A DNA stretch of 17,292 bases from an uncultured Massilia sp. (GCA_946886065.1 CAMPHU010000088.1:1-17292); one strand, 5' to 3'; shown: positions 1 to 7,657, counted from the first letter of the stretch. The notes: generated from the sequence alone by a model not told the origin. Numbers and translations: made by a program.

Positions 1-765
1 ATGTTCGCCATCGAGGAACTGTCGCGCTCGCCGGAACAGCGCAACAGCGGCCTGATCGTCGCCGGCATCGTACTGGCCGGCCTGATCGCCGTGTCCGTCC
101 ATGGCAACGGCACCCATTTCGGCGTCATCCACCCCGGGCCGATCGGCCTGGCGCTGTTGTGGCCGGGCTTGCTCGCGGCCCTGGCCAGCGGCTGCGCCGG
201 CGGCCTGTTCGCGCGTCTGCTTTTGAGCTCACTGCGCGGGCAGTCTCCCGACGCGCCCAGCCGCTGGCGCGCGCGCCATCCGGTGTGGTTCGCTGCCGGC
301 TGCGGCCTGCTGGTGGCGCTGATCGGCGTCCTCAGCGGCGGCGCGACCTATGGCAGCGGCAACGAGGCGACCCGCGGCCTGCTCGAGAATGAAGCCAGCC
401 TGCCGGGCGCATTCACCTTGTTCAAGTTCGTCGCGACCTGGCTGACCGCATGGTCCGGGGCGCCGGCCGGGATTTTCGCGCCTTCGCTCTCGATCGGCGC
501 CGCCCTCGGCCACGACATCGCGCTGCTGACCGGCTACACCCACGGCGCCGCCCTGATCGCGCTGGGGATGGTCGGCTTCCTGGCCGCCGCCACCCAGGCG
601 CCGCTGACCGCCTTCATCATCGTCATGGAAATGGTCGACGGCCACAGCATGGTGCTGAGCCTGATGGCCTGCGCGGTCGTGGCCAGCACCGTCTCGCGGG
701 TCCTGAGCCCGCCGCTGTACGGAGCGCTGGCCGCGCTCCAGTTGCCGCCCCGGCAGGCGCGTTGA
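1..765 (+). CDS. ClC-family chloride channel / Cl-/H+ antiporter, C-terminal half (5' end cut by window)
   Basis: Inner-membrane chloride channel or Cl-/H+ exchanger. What is visible (254 aa) corresponds to the C-terminal half of a ClC subunit; the reading frame is open at base 1 and the first ATG is almost certainly internal, because the opening residues MFAIEEL match the 'FxIEE' helix that lies near residue 200 in E. coli ClcA. The glutamate pair (E5/E6) is kept; the second corresponds to the internal proton glutamate (E203 in ClcA), which favours an antiporter. The filter motif GIFAP is at residues 157-161, and PLYGAL near the end carries Y240, matching the chloride-coordinating tyrosine of ClcA. 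Several hydrophobic helices fill the rest. There is no C-terminal CBS pair, so this is the short bacterial form. It lies 246 bp upstream of the glucosylglycerol gene, with a promoter between, so it is probably a separate transcript. Confidence 0.9.
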   Translation: MFAIEELSRSPEQRNSGLIVAGIVLAGLIAVSVHGNGTHFGVIHPGPIGLALLWPGLLAALASGCAGGLFARLLLSSLRGQSPDAPSRWRARHPVWFAAGCGLLVALIGVLSGGATYGSGNEATRGLLENEASLPGAFTLFKFVATWLTAWSGAPAGIFAPSLSIGAALGHDIALLTGYTHGAALIALGMVGFLAAATQAPLTAFIIVMEMVDGHSMVLSLMACAVVASTVSRVLSPPLYGALAALQLPPRQAR

Positions 766-797
766 GCTTTCGGGTGTTGCATTTTTTGACACTCCAT

Positions 798-826
798 TTG
801 TGCCAATAGAATTAACTTGTTATAAT
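798..826 (+). promoter_or_regulatory. Predicted extended -10 sigma-70 promoter for the ggpPS operon
   Basis: A perfect TATAAT at 821-826 is preceded by TGT at 818-820, giving an extended -10 element. A weak -35 (TTGTGC, 798-803) is spaced 17 bp away. A better -35 hexamer, TTGACA at 786-791, is too far from this -10 (29 bp); it could pair only with TAGAAT at 807-812 across a short 15-bp spacer. The AT-rich stretch at 780-830 stands out in a GC-rich window. Transcription would start near 833, leaving a leader of about 180 nt before ggpPS. Confidence 0.6.
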
Positions 827-832
827 GCAATG

Positions 833-1011
833 AGCTCGCCGTAGCGGCAGAATTGCCGCGGCGCAGCAGCACCACCTCGCTTGTTTCCACTCCTGGCAAT
901 CGGATGACGCCTTCGGGCGTCCGATTGTGTTCGCCTTGTGCCGGCAGCGCCGTCACACCCACCAGGTCGGCGCAGCAGCGCCGAGCGCATCGCTCTGAAA
1001 GGACGAAGACG
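833..1011 (+). promoter_or_regulatory. Structured 5' leader of ggpPS with three tetraloop hairpins
   Basis: Three hairpins are directly visible. The first has perfect 6-bp arms at 844-849 and 854-859 with loop GAAT. The second pairs 897-904 with 920-927 (8 bp) and 908-911 with 916-919 (4 bp), with a 3-nt bulge at 905-907 and a stabilising TTCG loop at 912-915. The third has perfect 7-bp arms at 967-973 and 978-984 with loop AGCA, and ends 12 nt before the Shine-Dalgarno at 997-1003. I recognise no known riboswitch class. High GC raises the chance of incidental stems, so a regulatory role is only proposed. Confidence 0.4.
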
Positions 1012-3330
1012 ATGACCATCGCCGTACCACCGCAATGGGCGCCTCGCCCCCATCCCCATCATTTTGTACTCGCCACCGATCTCGACGGCACGCTGCTGGC
1101 CGGCAGCGTCGCCGCCCGCCGCCAGGTGCGCGAGCTGTTCGCCGGCGCGCCTGCCGGCGCCACCCTGGTGTTCGTCACCGGGCGCGGCCTCGAATCGATC
1201 CTGCCGCTGCTCAGCGACCCGACGATTCCCACCCCCGACTACATCATCGCCGACGTCGGCGCCACCATCGTCGACGGCGCGCTGCGCCCGGTCGGCGACC
1301 TGCAGGACGAGATCGCCGCGCGCTGGCCGGGTTCGCAGGCCGTGCTGCGCGCGCTGGCCGGCTTCCCGGGCCTGGTGCGCCAGAGCGTGCCCCAGGAGCG
1401 GCGCTGCTCTTTCGAGGCGCGCGCCGAGGACCTGACGCCGGCCCTGCGCGCGGCGGTCGAGGAGCTCGATTGCGACCTGCTGATGTCGGCGGGCCGCTAC
1501 CTCGACGTGCTGCCGCGCGGCGTCGGCAAGGGCCCGGCGCTGCTGCGCCTGGCGCAGGCGGCCGGCTTCGATCCGGCCACGGTGGTGGTCGCCGGCGACA
1601 CGCTGAACGACTTGTCGATGTACGAGACCGGCCTGCGCGGCATCGTCGTGGGCGGCGCCGAGCCGGCGCTGGTGGAGCAGGTGCGCAAGTGGCCGCTGGT
1701 GCACGTGGCCGGCGGCGAAGGCTGCGACGGCATCCTGGAAGGACTCGTGCGCCATGGCGCGATCGCGCCGGCGGGGCTGCCCGCCGCGCTCCCGGCGCCG
1801 CGCGGCGGCGCGGAGCTGGTGATGGTCTACCACCGCCAGCCTTTCGACGAGGTGATCGAGGACGGCGTGCCGCAGCGCCGCCGCCCGCGCAGCCCGAACG
1901 GCATCATTCCGACCCTGCTGCGCTTCTTCGCCGGGGAGCGCGCCGGTTCCTGGGTGGCGTGGTCGCAGCAGGATAGCCGCGATCCGGAGGGCTTCGCCAC
2001 CCACGTCCAGGTCGACCCCGAACGCTATCCGCTGCTGCAGGCGGCGCGCGTGGCGCTGACGGCCGAGGACATCGACATCTTCTACAAGAAGTTTTCGAAG
2101 GAAGCCTTCTGGCCGATCATCTTCTCCTTCCCCGACAAGGCCGAGTTCAGGCAGGCGCACTGGGAACGCTTCCTGGAGGTGAACCGCCTGTTCGCCGAGC
2201 AGGCGGCGCGCGAGGCGGCCGAAGGGGCGCTGGTCTGGGTGCACGACTACAACCTGTGGATGGTGCCGGCCTTCCTGCGCCCGCTGCGGCCGGACCTGCG
2301 CATCGCCTTCTTCCACCACACGGCCTTTCCCTCGAGCGACGTGTTCAATATCCTGCCGTGGCGCCGCGAGATCATCGGCAGCCTGCTCCAGTGCGACTAC
2401 GTGGGCTTCCATATCCCGCGCTACGTCGAGAACTTCGTCGACGCGGTGCGCACCTATGCGCCCGTCGACGCCTGCGGCAAGGTGGCCTGCGCGCCGCGCT
2501 TCCTCACCTACGGATGCGCGCTCGGGGTCGATACCATGACCACCGCCATCGAAGCGGGCGGGCGCCGGGTCGGCCTGGGCGCGCACCCGGTCGGCACCGA
2601 TGTCGCGATGATCGAGCGGGTCGTGGCCGGCGCGGCGCTGAAGGAGCAGGCCGCGGCCATCGAGGCCTACCTGGGCGGCGCGACCGGCATCGTGTCGATC
2701 GAGCGCCTCGACTACGTCAAGGGCACGCTCGAGAAGCTGGAAGCCTTCGAGCGCCTGCTGGAGCGCCATCCCGAGCACATCGGCAAGGTCACGCTGCTGA
2801 ACGTGATCACGCCGGCCGCGCCCGGCATGGAGATCTACGAAAGCCTGCGCGTGGAAGTGGACCGGGCGGTGGGGCGGATCAACGGCCGCTTCTCGACCCT
2901 GAACTGGGTGCCGGTGCGCTACTTCTACCGCTCGCTGCCGTTCGAGGAAGTGCTGGCGCACTACGTGGCCTGCGACATCGCCTGGATCACGCCGCTGCGC
3001 GACGGCCTGAACCTGGTCGCCAAGGAATTCGTGGCGGCCAAGAAGGCCAGCGCGCGTTCCGGCGTGCTGATCCTGTCGGAGTTCGCCGGCGCGGCGGTCG
3101 AGCTGCACGGAGCCCTGCTGACCAATCCCTACGACGCCAACGCCATGACCGCTTCGCTGCACCAGGCCCTGAGCATGGGCGAGGACGAGCGCGCCTACCG
3201 CACCGCGCGCATGGCCATGATCGCGGCCGATCACGACGTGGCGCGCTGGGGCAGGGACTTCATCGCGGCAGCCGGCGGGGCGGCGGCGGACGCGGCCACG
3301 GCGACGGCGACCGAGCCACTGGCCGCCTGA
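1012..3330 (+). CDS. ggpPS: Bifunctional glucosylglycerol-phosphate phosphatase/synthase (GgpPS)
   Basis: Makes the compatible solute glucosylglycerol in the cytoplasm: the C-terminal GT20 domain joins ADP-glucose and glycerol-3-phosphate, and the N-terminal HAD domain removes the phosphate. The protein is 772 aa. The HAD domain (about 1-260) shows DLDGT with D23/D25, T56 in VTGRG, K173 and GDTLND with D196/D200. The synthase domain (about 267-755) shows YHRQPFDE at its start, SPNG at 294-297 where trehalose-phosphate synthases carry a Gly-Gly loop, VHDYN (H411, D412), FFHHTAFP (H435/H436), ERLDYVKG (R565, K570) and DGLNLVAKEF (D664, E672). The same fused order is known for GgpPS of Stenotrophomonas rhizophila, whereas cyanobacteria use separate proteins. 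The start is set by GAAAGGA at 997-1003, 8 nt upstream; the upstream in-frame ATG at 904 has no such site. A trehalose-6-phosphate synthase is the alternative, disfavoured by the SPNG loop and the opening motif. Confidence 0.88.
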   Translation: MTIAVPPQWAPRPHPHHFVLATDLDGTLLAGSVAARRQVRELFAGAPAGATLVFVTGRGLESILPLLSDPTIPTPDYIIADVGATIVDGALRPVGDLQDEIAARWPGSQAVLRALAGFPGLVRQSVPQERRCSFEARAEDLTPALRAAVEELDCDLLMSAGRYLDVLPRGVGKGPALLRLAQAAGFDPATVVVAGDTLNDLSMYETGLRGIVVGGAEPALVEQVRKWPLVHVAGGEGCDGILEGLVRHGAIAPAGLPAALPAPRGGAELVMVYHRQPFDEVIEDGVPQRRRPRSPNGIIPTLLRFFAGERAGSWVAWSQQDSRDPEGFATHVQVDPERYPLLQAARVALTAEDIDIFYKKFSKEAFWPIIFSFPDKAEFRQAHWERFLEVNRLFAEQAAREAAEGALVWVHDYNLWMVPAFLRPLRPDLRIAFFHHTAFPSSDVFNILPWRREIIGSLLQCDYVGFHIPRYVENFVDAVRTYAPVDACGKVACAPRFLTYGCALGVDTMTTAIEAGGRRVGLGAHPVGTDVAMIERVVAGAALKEQAAAIEAYLGGATGIVSIERLDYVKGTLEKLEAFERLLERHPEHIGKVTLLNVITPAAPGMEIYESLRVEVDRAVGRINGRFSTLNWVPVRYFYRSLPFEEVLAHYVACDIAWITPLRDGLNLVAKEFVAAKKASARSGVLILSEFAGAAVELHGALLTNPYDANAMTASLHQALSMGEDERAYRTARMAMIAADHDVARWGRDFIAAAGGAAADAATATATEPLAA

Positions 3331-3360
3331 GGCCGGGATCCCTTGAATGGAGCGAAGACC

Positions 3361-4425
3361 ATGGATTACCTGATACTCGACAACGACCCGCTTGCCTGGT
3401 CGATCGCCCTCGGCATCGGCGCAGCGGTCTACCTGCTGCTGCACCTCGCCAAGGGCCTGCTCGTGCGCCGCCTGCGTGCATTCGCGGGCAATACCTCGAC
3501 CTACCTGGACGACCTGGCCGCCGGCGTGCTGTCGGCCACCCACCCGCTGTTCCTGCTGGCGATGGGCCTGTATGTGGGCACGCACTGGCTGGACCTGTCG
3601 GACAAGAGCGCGACACTGCTGTCCCGTCTCGCCATCGCCGCGCTGCTGCTGCAGGTGGCGCGCTGGGGCGACGTCGGGGTGCACGGCTGGCTCCAGAGTT
3701 ACCGGACCAGGCGCAGCGCGCAGGATGCCGCCAGCACCACCTCCACCGCGGCGCTGGGCTTCGTGGCCCGCACCGCGATCTGGGTCATCGTCGTCCTGAT
3801 GATCCTCGATAACTTCGGAGTCAACATCACCACCCTGGTCGCCAGCCTCGGCATCGGCGGCATCGCGGTCGCGCTGGCGCTCCAGAACGTGCTGGGCGAC
3901 CTGTTCTCCTCGCTGTCGATCGTGCTCGACAAGCCCTTCGTGGTGGGCGACTTCATCGCGGTGGACGACATTGCCGGCACGGTGGAATACGTGGGCCTGA
4001 AGACCACCCGCATCCGCGGGCTGGGCGGGGAACAGGTGGTGTTCTCGAACAGCGACCTGCTCGGCAGCCGGATCCGCAACTACAAGCGCATGGAGACGCG
4101 CCGCATCGTGTTCGGCATCGGCGTGACCTACGAGATCGGCAAGCGCCAGCTGCTGTCGATTCCCGCCATCCTGCGCGAAGCCGTGGAAGCGCAGCCGCAG
4201 GCCAAGTTCGACCGGGCCCACTTCAAGTCCTACGGCGCGTCCTCGATCGACTTCGAGACCGTGTACATCGTGCAGACTTCGGACTACAACGCCTACATGG
4301 ACATCCAGCAGGCGATCAACATCACCCTGTTCGAGCGCTTCGCCGAGGAAGGTATCGACTTCGCCTACCCGACCCAGACCGTGTACCTGGCGCGGGCCAA
4401 GGCCGGGTCCGAGGTGCAGGAATAG
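3361..4425 (+). CDS. MscS-family small-conductance mechanosensitive channel
   Basis: Inner-membrane channel expected to open under membrane tension and release solutes on osmotic downshift. The protein is 354 aa with about five membrane helices (roughly 13-35, 56-76, 85-102, 130-152 and the pore helix 155-180), so it has two more than E. coli MscS. The pore-helix to beta-domain signature is clear: a Gly/Ala-rich helix with LGIGGIAVALALQN, then LGDLFSS, DKPFVVGDFI and the later FSNSDLLGSRIRNYKRME. The soluble alpha/beta cage follows to about residue 345. The start at 3361 has GGAG at 3349-3352, 8 nt upstream; an in-frame ATG at 3343 lacks this. It lies 30 bp after ggpPS and is very likely co-transcribed, which pairs solute synthesis with solute release. 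Confidence 0.92.
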   Translation: MDYLILDNDPLAWSIALGIGAAVYLLLHLAKGLLVRRLRAFAGNTSTYLDDLAAGVLSATHPLFLLAMGLYVGTHWLDLSDKSATLLSRLAIAALLLQVARWGDVGVHGWLQSYRTRRSAQDAASTTSTAALGFVARTAIWVIVVLMILDNFGVNITTLVASLGIGGIAVALALQNVLGDLFSSLSIVLDKPFVVGDFIAVDDIAGTVEYVGLKTTRIRGLGGEQVVFSNSDLLGSRIRNYKRMETRRIVFGIGVTYEIGKRQLLSIPAILREAVEAQPQAKFDRAHFKSYGASSIDFETVYIVQTSDYNAYMDIQQAINITLFERFAEEGIDFAYPTQTVYLARAKAGSEVQE

Positions 4426-4552
4426 GGCGGGGCTGTCGGCGGGGGGACACAAAGCTTGCCACCCTGGCAGCGTCGCGGCAAGAAACATTTGTACGAACGG
4501 GAATTCCCGGCGAAAATCTCGGCTTTCCATCAGGGAATACCGACTAGCCGAC

Positions 4553-5992
4553 ATGAATTTGCCCCAGACGACATCCCGCACGGCCTCCCTGCGCGAGGCC
4601 ATCGCCCACCGCTTCAGCCTGCTCGACGACAAGGCCGACGACGACGAGATCGACCGCAGCCTGCGCGCCGGCGTGGAGTTGCGCGGCGCCACGCCGTGGA
4701 TCCTGATGTTCGCGATCGTGATCGCCTCGGTCGGCCTGAACACCAACTCGAATGCGGTGATCATCGGCGCGATGCTGGTGTCGCCGCTGATGGGGCCGAT
4801 CGTCGGGCTCGGCTACGGCGTGGGCATCTACGATTTCGCCCTGGTGCGCCGTTCGCTGGCCAACCTCGGGATCGCGGCCGGCATCAGCCTGCTGACTTCG
4901 ACGCTGTATTTCGCGCTGACCCCGCTCGACGAGGCCCAGTCCGAACTGCTGGCGCGCACCACGCCTTCCCTGTGGGACGTCCTGATCGCCCTGGCCGGCG
5001 GCCTGGCGGGGATCATCGGCCAGACCCGCCGCGAGAAATCGAACGTGATCCCCGGCGTGGCCATCGCGACCGCGCTGATGCCGCCGCTGTGCACGGCCGG
5101 CTACGGCCTCGCCAACGGGAACTGGTCGGTGTTCGGCGGCGCCTTCTACCTGTTCTCGATCAACTGCGTGTTCATCGCCTTCGCGGCGGTGGTCGTGATC
5201 GAATTCCTGCGCCTGCCGCACCGCAAGTTCCTCGACCCGCGCAGGGAGCGCCACGTCAAGCGCGCGCTGCTGGCGATCGTGCTGCTCACCGGCCTGCCCA
5301 GCATCTACCTGGCGGCCAAGCTGGTCGACAACGAAGTCTTCAAGAACCGGGCGCGCGAGTTCGTGCGGCGCGAGTTCAGCGCGGCCCAGGTCCACGTGCT
5401 CGACACCAATGTGGTGCCCGGCTCGCGCGACATCGAGGTGACCCTGATCGGCGCCCGGCTGCCCGCGCCCACGATCCGCTCGATCGAGGCGCGCCTGGCG
5501 CCGGCCGGCCTGGAGGGGGCGCGGCTGTCGGTGCACCAGGCCCAGGCCGAGACCGACAACAAGATCGACGTGCGCAGCCTCAAGGCGGACATCCTGGCCG
5601 ACATCGTGCGCAACAACCAGCAGGCGCTGCAGGACAAGGATGCGCGCATCGCCGCGCTGCAGGCGCAGCTGAGCGGACAGCAGGAATGGGTGGAGCAGGC
5701 GGCGGCGGTCACGCGCGAGTTCGAGGCCCAGTATCCGCAGTGCGGGAACGTGCTGGTGGGCAGGGCGGTGGCGCCCGCCGCCGGGGAAGATGCCGGGCAG
5801 GGCGCGCTGGTGCCGATCCTGAGCGCCGACTGCCGGCGCCGGCCCGGCGCAGGAGACATCAAGCGCATCCATGACTGGCTGAAGGTCAGGACCGGTGACG
5901 CCGGTGCGAAGCTGGTGCTGTCCGCGACGCGGGGCAAGATCCTGCGCCAGGAAGCGCCGGCGCAGGCCCAGGTTCCGGCGCCGCGCCGCTAG
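4553..5992 (+). CDS. DUF389 family membrane protein with long soluble C-terminal region
   Basis: Function unknown. Residues about 48-220 form the DUF389 (TIGR00341-type) core with several membrane helices and two conserved Gly/Pro-rich stretches, GAMLVSPLMGPIVGLGYG (72-89) and PGVAIATALMPPLCTAGYG (167-185). A further helix at about 238-256 leads into a soluble tail of some 220 residues. The tail includes a probable coiled coil (about 330-395, rich in Ala, Gln, Glu and Asp) and a terminal domain with two cysteines. The total is 479 aa. The start is the only sensible Met ahead of the membrane core; its Shine-Dalgarno is poor (AGGGA at 4532-4536, 16 nt away). It is 127 bp downstream of mscS in the same direction, so it is either the end of the osmotic operon or a separate unit. 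Its stop overlaps the stop of the convergent AraC gene. Confidence 0.82.
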   Translation: MNLPQTTSRTASLREAIAHRFSLLDDKADDDEIDRSLRAGVELRGATPWILMFAIVIASVGLNTNSNAVIIGAMLVSPLMGPIVGLGYGVGIYDFALVRRSLANLGIAAGISLLTSTLYFALTPLDEAQSELLARTTPSLWDVLIALAGGLAGIIGQTRREKSNVIPGVAIATALMPPLCTAGYGLANGNWSVFGGAFYLFSINCVFIAFAAVVVIEFLRLPHRKFLDPRRERHVKRALLAIVLLTGLPSIYLAAKLVDNEVFKNRAREFVRREFSAAQVHVLDTNVVPGSRDIEVTLIGARLPAPTIRSIEARLAPAGLEGARLSVHQAQAETDNKIDVRSLKADILADIVRNNQQALQDKDARIAALQAQLSGQQEWVEQAAAVTREFEAQYPQCGNVLVGRAVAPAAGEDAGQGALVPILSADCRRRPGAGDIKRIHDWLKVRTGDAGAKLVLSATRGKILRQEAPAQAQVPAPRR

Positions 5993-6918
5993 TTCCCGCT
6001 GCCGGCCCGCGCGGCGCGCCGGAATTCTCCCGGCCCCACGCCCTGGCTGCGCTTGAATACGCGGTGGAAGGCCGCTTCCGACTGGTAGCCGGCCGCTTCC
6101 GCGACCTCCGCGATGGGACGCCTGTCGCGCAGGAGCCAGTGCGCGGCCTGCGCCATGCGCAGCTGGGTCAGCACGGCGGCCGGCGTCAGCCCCGCCACTT
6201 GCCGGAAAGTGCGCGCGAAGGTGGCGCGCGACATGAAGCAGGCTTGCGCCAGATCCTCGACCAGCCAGCCATGCCCCGGCTGTTCCAGCATCTTGTGCAG
6301 GGCCGCGGCGAGGCGGCGATCGGCCAGCAGGGCCAGCAGCCCCGGCATGGCCGCATTCCCGTCCAGCCAGGCCCGCAGCAGCAGCGCGAACAGCGCCGCC
6401 GACAGCTGCGCGGTCACGATGGCGGACCCGGCGCGGACCCCATCCGTCTCGCTGCGCAGCATCATCATCAAGGCGTGCAGGCCGCCGAAGTCCGGCCGGC
6501 CGGAGGTGCGCACGACCATCACCTCGGGCAGGGCGGGCTGCAGCATGCGGCGCGCATTGTCGTCGAAGATGAACTGCCCGCACAGGATGCCGGTCAGCGC
6601 GCCGTCCCCGCTGTTCGCCTTCCAGCGCACGATGTCGGGGCCGGGAACCTCATGGACGGGCGTCGCGGCGGCCGCGGGACCCGCGTGCAGCCGGTGCGCG
6701 CCGCCGTGCGGAAAGACGACGATGTCGCCGGCGCCAAGTTCGTGCCGTTCGCCGCCGGGCACATCGACCGTGGCATGGCCGTCGACGATCAGGTGGTAGG
6801 GCGCGACGCCCGGCGCGGCCGGCGGATCGTCCAGCACCCATGGGGCGGCGAGGCTGCAGCGGATGTCGAGCGTGGTCCGGAGGGTGCACAGCGACAGCAG
6901 GCGGCTCAGGGTATCCAT
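5989..6918 (-). CDS. AraC-family transcriptional regulator with N-terminal cupin (Cupin_6-type) domain
   Basis: DNA-binding regulator of 309 aa. The N-terminus, MDTLSRLLSLCTLRTTLDIR, followed by a Gly/Pro-rich beta section (DVPGGERHELGAGDIVVFPHGGAHRL), is typical of the AraC-binding-like Cupin_6 domain. Residues about 215-305 hold the two helix-turn-helix units (MSRATFARTFRQVAGLTPAA and IAEVAEAAGYQSEAAFHRVFK), closing with GVGPGEFRRAAR. The start at 6918 is chosen because the family begins with this MDTLSRLL-like helix; an in-frame ATG at 7038 would add 40 residues of unrelated sequence running across the promoter region. No clear Shine-Dalgarno is seen. It is divergent from the AhpD-like gene at 7066, which is the obvious candidate target. 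Regulators of this subtype are often paired with oxidoreductase or peroxidase-like genes. Confidence 0.9.
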   Translation of the reverse strand: MDTLSRLLSLCTLRTTLDIRCSLAAPWVLDDPPAAPGVAPYHLIVDGHATVDVPGGERHELGAGDIVVFPHGGAHRLHAGPAAAATPVHEVPGPDIVRWKANSGDGALTGILCGQFIFDDNARRMLQPALPEVMVVRTSGRPDFGGLHALMMMLRSETDGVRAGSAIVTAQLSAALFALLLRAWLDGNAAMPGLLALLADRRLAAALHKMLEQPGHGWLVEDLAQACFMSRATFARTFRQVAGLTPAAVLTQLRMAQAAHWLLRDRRPIAEVAEAAGYQSEAAFHRVFKRSQGVGPGEFRRAARAGSGN

Positions 6919-6981
6919 GCGTAATAGAGAAGTGAAAAGGTCGGTTGAGACGAAGGAGCAAATTATTGCCGATTTCGAGCA

Positions 6982-7010
6982 TTCAAACTCCAAGGTCCGC
7001 AGCCTACACT
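6982..7010 (+). promoter_or_regulatory. Possible promoter of the AhpD-like gene
   Basis: TTCAAA (6982-6987) and TACACT (7005-7010) are separated by 17 bp, each matching four of six consensus bases. Transcription would start near 7017, about 50 nt before the start codon. The 147-bp divergent region (6919-7065) presumably also holds the AraC-family binding site, but I see no clear repeated half-site. Confidence 0.35.
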
Positions 7011-7065
7011 GATTTCCATGCCAGAACAAATCCGGCATTCACCGACCAACATCGAAAGGAAGATC

Positions 7066-7602
7066 ATGTCCCGTCTGCATACCATCAAGCCCGATCAAGC
7101 CACCGGCCGCGCCGCCGAACTGTTCACCGCGATCAAGTCTTCGATCGGCATGGTCCCGAACGCCTATGCCACGATCGGCTCGAACAGCCCGGCCGCGCTG
7201 GAAGCCTTCCTCGGCCTGGACCAGGCCCTGCGCAGGGGCAGCCTGTCGGCGAAGCAGATCGAGGTCGTCAAACTGGCCGTCAGCGCGGCCGCCGAATGCG
7301 ACTATTGCCTGGCCGCCCACTCCCTGATGGGCAAGCGCGCCGGCCTGGGCATCGAGGCGATCAAGGCGATCCGCAGCGGCAGCCCGAGCGGCGATGCGGC
7401 CGTCGATGCCCTGGCGGGCTTCGCGCGCAAGGTGGCCGGCAGCGCCGGCACCGTGCCGGCCGCGGTGCTCGAGGAGGTGAGGGCGGCCGGCTACAGCGAC
7501 GCCCAGGTGGTCGACACCTTGCTGACGGTGGCCGCGATCACCTTCACCAACCTGCTCAACCGGGTGAACGATACCGTCGTCGATTTCCCCGCAGTGAACT
7601 GA
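7066..7602 (+). CDS. AhpD-like / carboxymuconolactone decarboxylase-family protein
   Basis: Small, probably alpha-helical cytoplasmic protein of 178 aa in the AhpD/CMD superfamily (PF02627 type). The AhpD active-site layout is intact: E66, C78 and C81 in the CDYC motif, and H85, with the same spacing as E118, C130, C133 and H137 of mycobacterial AhpD. This predicts thiol-dependent peroxidase or disulfide-relay activity rather than true carboxymuconolactone decarboxylation. The start at 7066 has AAAGGA ending at 7060, 5 nt upstream; the ATG at 7018 has no such site. It is divergent from an AraC-type regulator and ends in a strong terminator, so it looks monocistronic. The substrate cannot be read from the sequence. 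Confidence 0.88.
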   Translation: MSRLHTIKPDQATGRAAELFTAIKSSIGMVPNAYATIGSNSPAALEAFLGLDQALRRGSLSAKQIEVVKLAVSAAAECDYCLAAHSLMGKRAGLGIEAIKAIRSGSPSGDAAVDALAGFARKVAGSAGTVPAAVLEEVRAAGYSDAQVVDTLLTVAAITFTNLLNRVNDTVVDFPAVN

Positions 7603-7609
7603 TCCGCAC

Positions 7610-7657
7610 CCGCGTCTTGCCGGCTGGCGTAGCTCTGCCGGCAAGACGCGGTATTTT
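7610..7657 (+). terminator. Rho-independent terminator after the AhpD-like gene
   Basis: Perfect 15-bp stem, 7610-7624 with 7637-7651, around a 12-nt loop, followed directly by TATTTT. It begins 8 nt after the stop codon. This is the clearest terminator in the window. Confidence 0.9.

Noticed and set aside
904..1011. Possible upstream start of ggpPS at ATG 904
   Set aside because: In frame, but it would add 36 unconserved residues, has no Shine-Dalgarno, and lies within a hairpin; the ATG at 1012 has a good ribosome-binding site.
4455..4482. Inverted repeat CTTGCC/GGCAAG between mscS and the DUF389 gene
   Set aside because: Only 6 bp with a 16-nt loop and no T-run; too weak to call a terminator.
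820..4764. Very long open frame on the - strand opposite ggpPS and mscS (over 1300 codons)
   Set aside because: It is an antisense shadow of high-GC coding sequence: composition rich in Arg, His, Gln, Asp and Val with no recognisable domain, while the + strand carries intact, well-conserved genes.
4544..6583. Long - strand frame opposite the DUF389 gene and overlapping the AraC gene in another frame
   Set aside because: Composition artefact of GC-rich antisense; it conflicts with two clearly real genes.
6919..7038. Longer AraC protein starting at ATG 7038
   Set aside because: The extra 40 residues do not belong to the family and would cover the divergent promoter; family N-termini match the start at 6918.
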